A stretch of 64,000 bases of DNA, from contig CANQHG010000003.1 in NCBI GenBank assembly GCA_947623655.1, positions 1-64,000 on the forward strand, read 5' to 3'. The stretch's first letter is position 1, and each line of letters starts with the position of its first letter. A program made the translations under genes and the position numbers. The stretch comes from an uncultured Clostridia bacterium. Lineage in GTDB: Bacteria > Bacillota > Clostridia > Christensenellales > Borkfalkiaceae. Shown in pieces: positions 59,993 to 64,000 of this stretch. The notes under the pieces were generated by a model. The model had not been told where the DNA came from and ran no database searches. It saw only the letters and a program-made list of their open reading frames with translations.

Positions 59993-60152
59993 ACTGACTC
60001 CTTTGATGTTGGTGTTTTAAAAGGATCGATCTCAAAACCCGTTTGAGGGGAATTGGCCGCAAGTGCGGCGTCATGCCGGGAACGGAGCCGCAGTCTGCGA
60101 GATCTTGCCCGAGGCGTTCCGAGGCGTTCCCCCGCAATTTTTGATTTTCGAT

Positions 60153-61172
60153 TTAATCCTTAAATTGCCCCAAAAATCTGACGTCGTTTTCGGTGAGCAG
60201 TTTGATGTTATTGATGCCGTATTTGAGCATGGCGATGCGTTCTACGCCCATACCGAACGCAAACCCCGTATACTCGTCGGGGTCGACGCCGCAATTTTCG
60301 AGCACGCGCCTGTTGACCATGCCCGCGCCCAAAACCTCGATCCAGCCCGTTCCCTTGCACAACGGACAGCCCTTTCCGCCGCAGACATGACAGCTCACGT
60401 CCACTTCGACCGAGGGCTCCGTAAACGGGAAATAACTCGGGCGCAACCGCGTCTTGCTCGTTTGGGAAAACATCGTCCGCGCAAACTCGTCGAGCATGCC
60501 CTGCAGGTCGCACAACGTTATTCCCTTATCCACCACGAGCCCTTCCATCTGATGGAACATGGGAGAGTGGGTCGCGTCGTCGTCCGAGCGGAAGACGCGT
60601 CCGGGGGAAAGCATCTTGATGGGCGGTTTTTTCTTCTCCATGAGCCTTATCTGCCCCGCGCTCGTCTGCGTGCGGAGAAGAAATTCGTCGGTGAGATAGA
60701 AAGTGTCCTGCATGTCGCGGGCGGGGTGATCGGCGGGCGTGTTGAGAGCGGTGAAATTGTAGTAATCGTTCTCGATCTCGGGCCCCTCGAACACTTCGAA
60801 TCCCATGCCCGCAAAGATGCCGATGAGCTCGTTTTTCACCCGCGTGACGGGGTGAAGCGTCCCCTCTTTCGCCCGTTTTCCCGGCATGGTGACGTCCACC
60901 GTCTCCGCGGCGAGCTTTTTGGCCATCTCCTGCTCTTTCATGCGCTCTTCGCGCTCGGAGAACATCGTCTCGAGGCGTTGCCTGAGAGCGTTGACTTGTT
61001 TGCCGAAAGCGGGGCGAAGTTCCTGCGCGATCTCTTTCATGCGCTTCATGAGCGCCGTCACCGTCCCGCTTCTGCCGAGGAACTGCATCTTCGCTTCATA
61101 GAGCTCCTTGCTGTCCTCCGCTTTGGAAGCAGCCTCCACGGCCTCTTCCACGATCTTTTCGTTTTCGTCCAT
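60153..61172 (-). CDS. pheS: Phenylalanyl-tRNA synthetase alpha subunit
   Basis: 339 residues. An N-terminal coiled coil for tRNA binding (1-90) precedes the class II catalytic core. Motif 2 is within [22 protein letters not shown], then [26 protein letters not shown] (the usual Cys-rich loop) and motif 3 [24 protein letters not shown]. Expression is controlled by a T-box leader directly upstream. AAGGAGCAGTT precedes the ATG. pheT follows on the same strand; the 160-bp gap between them contains a short direct repeat (CGAGGCGTTC twice) but no terminator. Confidence 0.96.
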   Translation of the reverse strand: MDENEKIVEEAVEAASKAEDSKELYEAKMQFLGRSGTVTALMKRMKEIAQELRPAFGKQVNALRQRLETMFSEREERMKEQEMAKKLAAETVDVTMPGKRAKEGTLHPVTRVKNELIGIFAGMGFEVFEGPEIENDYYNFTALNTPADHPARDMQDTFYLTDEFLLRTQTSAGQIRLMEKKKPPIKMLSPGRVFRSDDDATHSPMFHQMEGLVVDKGITLCDLQGMLDEFARTMFSQTSKTRLRPSYFPFTEPSVEVDVSCHVCGGKGCPLCKGTGWIEVLGAGMVNRRVLENCGVDPDEYTGFAFGMGVERIAMLKYGINNIKLLTENDVRFLGQFKD

Positions 61173-61427
61173 AACTGCTCCTTGATTTAAAAACCCCGTT
61201 CCGAAAAATCGGAACAGGGCGAAATTTTCGCGGTACCACCTGTTTTCGCGCCAAAAAAGGCGCCTCGTTGCCCTTAACGCGGGATACGGCTTCTCTTGAG
61301 TTTCTGTTCGGAGAAGCGGCTCGCGGGGGAATACCGCGCCCTTTTCGCAAAGATCTTTCAGCCTCGGATCCTCTCTCTGTTATGGAAAAGTGCGGCGCGT
61401 CTTGCCCGTATCAATGCCTTTGACTGT
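61173..61427 (-). promoter_or_regulatory. T-box riboswitch of pheST
   Basis: On the minus strand the leader contains the T-box core AGGTGGTACCGCG (61241-61229), followed by an intrinsic terminator (61220-61191; CCTGTTCCGA with TCGGAACGGGG and a T-run) just before pheS. The upstream ~180 nt would form Stem I and the Specifier loop; the gene context implies a Phe (UUC) specifier, which I have not located with certainty. Uncharged tRNA-Phe should favour the antiterminator. Confidence 0.9.
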
Positions 61428-61456
61428 AGTGTATCACGCCGTCCCGCAAAAGTCAA
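61428..61456 (-). promoter_or_regulatory. Promoter of the pheST T-box leader
   Basis: Minus strand TTGACT, 17 bp, TACACT, upstream of the T-box leader. Confidence 0.7.
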
Positions 61457-61543
61457 GCGTTTTCCGCCCCATTTCGGATGATGAATGGCGCGGGGCGGCA
61501 GGGCGGCTTCCGTAAATAATTCCATACTGCAATTTATAATTGA

Positions 61544-61571
61544 AAAACCGCAACATATGTTGCGGTTTTTC
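61544..61571 (-). terminator. Terminator of the 237-residue lipoprotein gene
   Basis: Perfect palindrome AAAAACCGCAACAT / ATGTTGCGGTTTTT, 4 bp beyond the stop codon. Confidence 0.85.
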
Positions 61572-61574
61572 GGG

Positions 61575-62288
61575 TCACTTCGCTTTTTTGACTGCGGGAA
61601 GGATCACCCTCTGCCCGCCATAGGTGATATAATAATCGAGGCTCTGTTTTGTATAGTCGCCGTTTTCCCGTTCATCCACAATTTCCATATACCAGCCGGC
61701 GATCTTTCCGTCCCTGAATTTGAGGACCGAGTATTTTTCAAATCCGATAAATTCATCATAGAGCTCGCTCGCGGGATCGGCAACGTAGCCCGCCTCCTCG
61801 TCATCGTATCGAAAGCCGGAATACAGCGAATAAAACAGGTACACATAATCTACAGTGACAAGTTCGTAGAGCCGATTGCGCTCTTCCCAAACGCCGTGCT
61901 CGTTTTTTTCGTAGCGGATATCCTTTCCCGAGGTGGAATCGGTATAGAACGTCATCGTTTGCTCGGCGAGTTCGTTCTCGTCCCGATCCTGATACAGCGA
62001 ACCCGTCCGCTCCGTTTTTTGATCATAATACCGCTTTTTGCCATCCACCCTGGCGGTAACGGAAACCGTCTGCACCCCAAAGAGGTCGCCCGTTTTTTCC
62101 TCAACCGTCACCTTTGCAACAAGTTTGTAGTTCTCAAATGGCTCTTTCACTGTGGCGGCATCCCACTCCTCGGCGGTCACCCTTTCCCCCACAAGCTCTG
62201 CGGCGCTGTTTCCGCGGCCGAGAAAACCGACGCATGACACGGCCGCAAGGAGCGGCACGGCCGCGCAAGCAATGATGCGATTTTTCAT
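61575..62288 (-). CDS. Putative lipoprotein of unknown function
   Basis: 237 residues. The signal peptide ends LLAAVSC (a slightly unusual lipobox, Cys at 19). The remainder looks like an all-beta lipid-carrier or LolA/LppX-like half barrel: KLVAKVTVEEKTGDLFG, VSVTARVDGKKRYYDQ, MTFYTDSTSGKDIRYE, YSVLKFRDGKIAGWYME, LDYYITYGGQRVILP. That pattern of substrate-free beta strands is common in small Clostridia lipoproteins; no family is assigned. GGAGGTGGGAG lies just before the ATG. It follows the MreB-like gene after an independent terminator. Confidence 0.72.
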   Translation of the reverse strand: MKNRIIACAAVPLLAAVSCVGFLGRGNSAAELVGERVTAEEWDAATVKEPFENYKLVAKVTVEEKTGDLFGVQTVSVTARVDGKKRYYDQKTERTGSLYQDRDENELAEQTMTFYTDSTSGKDIRYEKNEHGVWEERNRLYELVTVDYVYLFYSLYSGFRYDDEEAGYVADPASELYDEFIGFEKYSVLKFRDGKIAGWYMEIVDERENGDYTKQSLDYYITYGGQRVILPAVKKAK

Positions 62289-62367
62289 CTCCCACCTCCC
62301 GCATTGATTTTATAATTCCAACGTTTTCGGTCGACCTTTTGTCCCGCATGAACGCGGCAAAAACAAG

Positions 62368-62393
62368 AAAATCGCCACATATGTGACGATTTT
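62368..62393 (-). terminator. Terminator of the maf-MreB-like operon
   Basis: AAAATCGCCACAT / ATGTGACGATTTT, one mismatch, with a T-run on the minus strand, 6 bp beyond the stop codon. Confidence 0.8.
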
Positions 62394-62398
62394 TGACG

Positions 62399-63385
62399 TT
62401 ATTGCATCCGCAACATGTTGAGAAGAGCGGCGTTGCCGAGCACTCTGCCGCCGCCGAGGACGGCCGCCATTTGCGGATCTTCCGCAATATGTGCGTCCAT
62501 TTGCAGCCTTTCCGCAATGTAATCCCCCAGCCCCGGCAGATCGCACACGCCGCCCGAGAGATACACGCCGCTCCTGCACATCGCGGCGGAGACTTCTTCG
62601 GGAAGTTTGCGCAACACGAGTTCGGCATATTCCACGATCGTGTTGACATATCCCGCGATCGGGCGCACGATATCGTCGGAATACACGACGACCTGCCGCG
62701 GCTTGCCGGAAGTGATGTCCCGTCCCTGCACGATCGTGCTCTGATGGTCGTGCGGAATGAGGCTCCCCACCGTATTTTTGAGTTTTTCCGCCGTAAACGG
62801 ACCGATCTTGAGATTATAGAGCTGGGCGATGTGGTCGATGATATGTACGTCCATATTGTTGCCGCCCACATTCATATTGAGACCCGCGATGATGCCGCCG
62901 AGCGTGAACGCCGCGAGAGAAGTTTTTCCCGCGCCGATGTCGACCGAAAACGCAGGGTTAGACTCGGAGACGGGCACGTCCTGTCCCAAGGCCGCAAGAT
63001 AGGGAACTTCCACAAAATCCGCCTTGGAGAACCCTGCGGACCTTGCCGCGCGCATATATTTGATCCTGTTTTCCGCGTTGCAGCCGCAGGGGACGCAAAA
63101 GAGCGCTTCCGCGCCGCGTTTCCGCCCGATTTTGTTCATAAAATAGCCGAGCAGGACGCCCGCGAGCCGTTCGTTTACGATCTCGCCCTCATATACGGGG
63201 AACACGACTTCCGTATCCGCCGTCTTGCCGAGCAATCTCTTCGCCTCGTTGCCGAACGCCTTGACTTCCCCGCTTCCCTTTTCCACGGTGACGCAGGTCG
63301 CTTCGGAAAGCACGACCCCGTTCCCGCTCCCGAGTACGAAGATCTTTGTGACAGCCGTCCCGAAATCGATTGCATATTTTGTCAT
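62399..63385 (-). CDS. Divergent MreB/Mbl-family actin-like protein
   Basis: 328 residues, actin-like ATPase fold. Phosphate-1 loop AIDFGTAVTKIFVLG, connect region CVPCGCNAENRIKYMRAARSAGF, phosphate-2 VDIGAGKTSLAAFTLGGI and adenosine motif VYLSGGVCDLPGLGDYIAERL all match MreB in order and spacing. The P2 loop has Lys where MreB usually has GGGTTE, and overall identity to canonical MreB looks low, so it may be a paralogue with a specialised cell-shape or septum role. Its ATG overlaps the maf stop (ATGA), and maf-mreB adjacency is a classic arrangement; however, mreC and mreD do not follow here. Confidence 0.85.
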   Translation of the reverse strand: MTKYAIDFGTAVTKIFVLGSGNGVVLSEATCVTVEKGSGEVKAFGNEAKRLLGKTADTEVVFPVYEGEIVNERLAGVLLGYFMNKIGRKRGAEALFCVPCGCNAENRIKYMRAARSAGFSKADFVEVPYLAALGQDVPVSESNPAFSVDIGAGKTSLAAFTLGGIIAGLNMNVGGNNMDVHIIDHIAQLYNLKIGPFTAEKLKNTVGSLIPHDHQSTIVQGRDITSGKPRQVVVYSDDIVRPIAGYVNTIVEYAELVLRKLPEEVSAAMCRSGVYLSGGVCDLPGLGDYIAERLQMDAHIAEDPQMAAVLGGGRVLGNAALLNMLRMQ

Positions 63386-63936
63386 AACAACCTCCTCCGC
63401 GCAAGAAGGGCGCGCGTCTCTTCCACGGGAAGCCCGACGACACCCGTATAACTCCCTTCGAAGCGCTCCACGAGCCGATATCCGTCCTGAATTCCGTATG
63501 CGCCCGCCTTGTCGAGCGGTTTGCCGCTTTCCACATAACGCGCGATGAGCGCCTCGCTCAAGGGATAGAAGACGACCTTTGTCTCGGTGACAAGTTCGTC
63601 GGCCGTATCGTCCGTTATGAGACAGACGCCCGTAAATACGCTGTGCGTTTTCCCGCTCAGGCGGCGAAGCATGGCGGCGGCATGTTCTTTACTTTTGGGT
63701 TTGCCGAGAATCTCGCCGTCTATGGCCACAACGGTGTCCGACCCGAGCACGGCGGTATGCGGATAGCGGGCATGCACTTCCGCCGCCTTTTCGCGGGCAA
63801 AGAGACGGACCGTATCGTATGCGGAAAGTCCCCTCGCTTCTTCGGCGTACAGAGAGGGAACGACGGAAAATTCTTTACAGATTTGCGCGAGCAATTCCCT
63901 TCTTCTCGGTGAATTGCTCGCTAAGATCAGTTTCAT
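63382..63936 (-). CDS. maf: Maf-type nucleotide pyrophosphatase
   Basis: 184 residues, a house-cleaning nucleoside triphosphate pyrophosphatase (probably dTTP/UTP type) also linked to septum inhibition. Motifs: LILASNSPRRRELL at the start, AREKAAEV, VLGSDTVVAIDGEILGKP and GAYGIQDGYRLVERFEGSYTGVVGLPVEET. The start at 63936 gives the conserved N-terminus; a longer in-frame reading runs into repeat DNA. No clear ribosome binding site or promoter precedes it inside the window. Confidence 0.93.
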   Translation of the reverse strand: MKLILASNSPRRRELLAQICKEFSVVPSLYAEEARGLSAYDTVRLFAREKAAEVHARYPHTAVLGSDTVVAIDGEILGKPKSKEHAAAMLRRLSGKTHSVFTGVCLITDDTADELVTETKVVFYPLSEALIARYVESGKPLDKAGAYGIQDGYRLVERFEGSYTGVVGLPVEETRALLARRRLL

Positions 63937-63970
63937 ACATGAATGAAAAATTGAGCGCGGTTCGCCGCAC

Positions 63971-63999
63971 TCATGCTGAGCGCAAGCGAAGCATCCCAC
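63971..63999. repeat. Interspersed repeat copy at the right edge
   Basis: TCATGCTGAGCGCAAGCGAAG followed by CATC matches the TCATTCTGAG...CGAAGAATC repeat family with two changes. Confidence 0.65.
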
Positions 64000-64000
64000 T

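Overview
The window looks like a chromosomal segment of an endospore-forming, probably gut-associated Clostridia bacterium (Bacillota), perhaps a Christensenellales-like lineage. The evidence is a SpoIIE homologue, a T-box leader on pheST, an obgE-yhbY pair, a YugP-type metallopeptidase, a GGGtGRT protein, a CD1871A-type CXXC protein and many lipoproteins with an 'MKK...AC' signal. The species assignment is inference.

Bases 1-7500 are an accessory region. It opens with the 3' part of a large serine recombinase, a branched inverted repeat and an HUH Rep on the opposite strand; these look like one end of an integrative element. The Rep runs head-to-head into a PIN-like/transmembrane gene that appears to have lost its 5' end. 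Then come small, individually promoted genes: a HEPN-like protein, a membrane protein, an unknown 'GFHD' protein, a blasticidin-S-deaminase-like enzyme and an Mrr-like nuclease. Several share near-identical promoter and 3' terminator modules, as in a cassette array.

Bases 7.6-22.1 kb hold a lipoprotein, then a minus-strand five-gene run: three repeat-rich lipoproteins, a membrane protein ending in a CD1871A-like CXXC tail, and a NapH-like ferredoxin/TlpA fusion. A further InlB-repeat lipoprotein lies upstream. Bases 22.6-25.1 kb encode an amino-acid ABC transporter whose binding protein is circularly permuted. A TlpA lipoprotein with Cys-rich repeats follows, then an Fe-S scaffold plus GGGtGRT pair.

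Bases 29-45.6 kb are mostly housekeeping: yhbY, obgE, a small membrane protein/XRE pair, a zinc peptidase, spoIIE, a HlyIII protein, a LytS-like kinase with a SARP-type response regulator, galK-galM, a polysaccharide deacetylase, a Ca-type P-ATPase and a phosphoesterase. Bases 46-54.7 kb are one giant gene for a Cys-rich lipoprotein of about 2900 residues. The right end has an EF-G paralogue, an XRE regulator, T-box-controlled pheS-pheT, a lipoprotein, an MreB-like gene and maf.

Two themes stand out. First, extracytoplasmic thiol chemistry: a membrane ferredoxin/thioredoxin fusion and secreted proteins full of CxxC repeats. Second, a recurrent promoter layout in which a 17-bp-spaced -35/-10 pair ends exactly 6 nt before the ATG, implying leaderless mRNAs for at least five genes.
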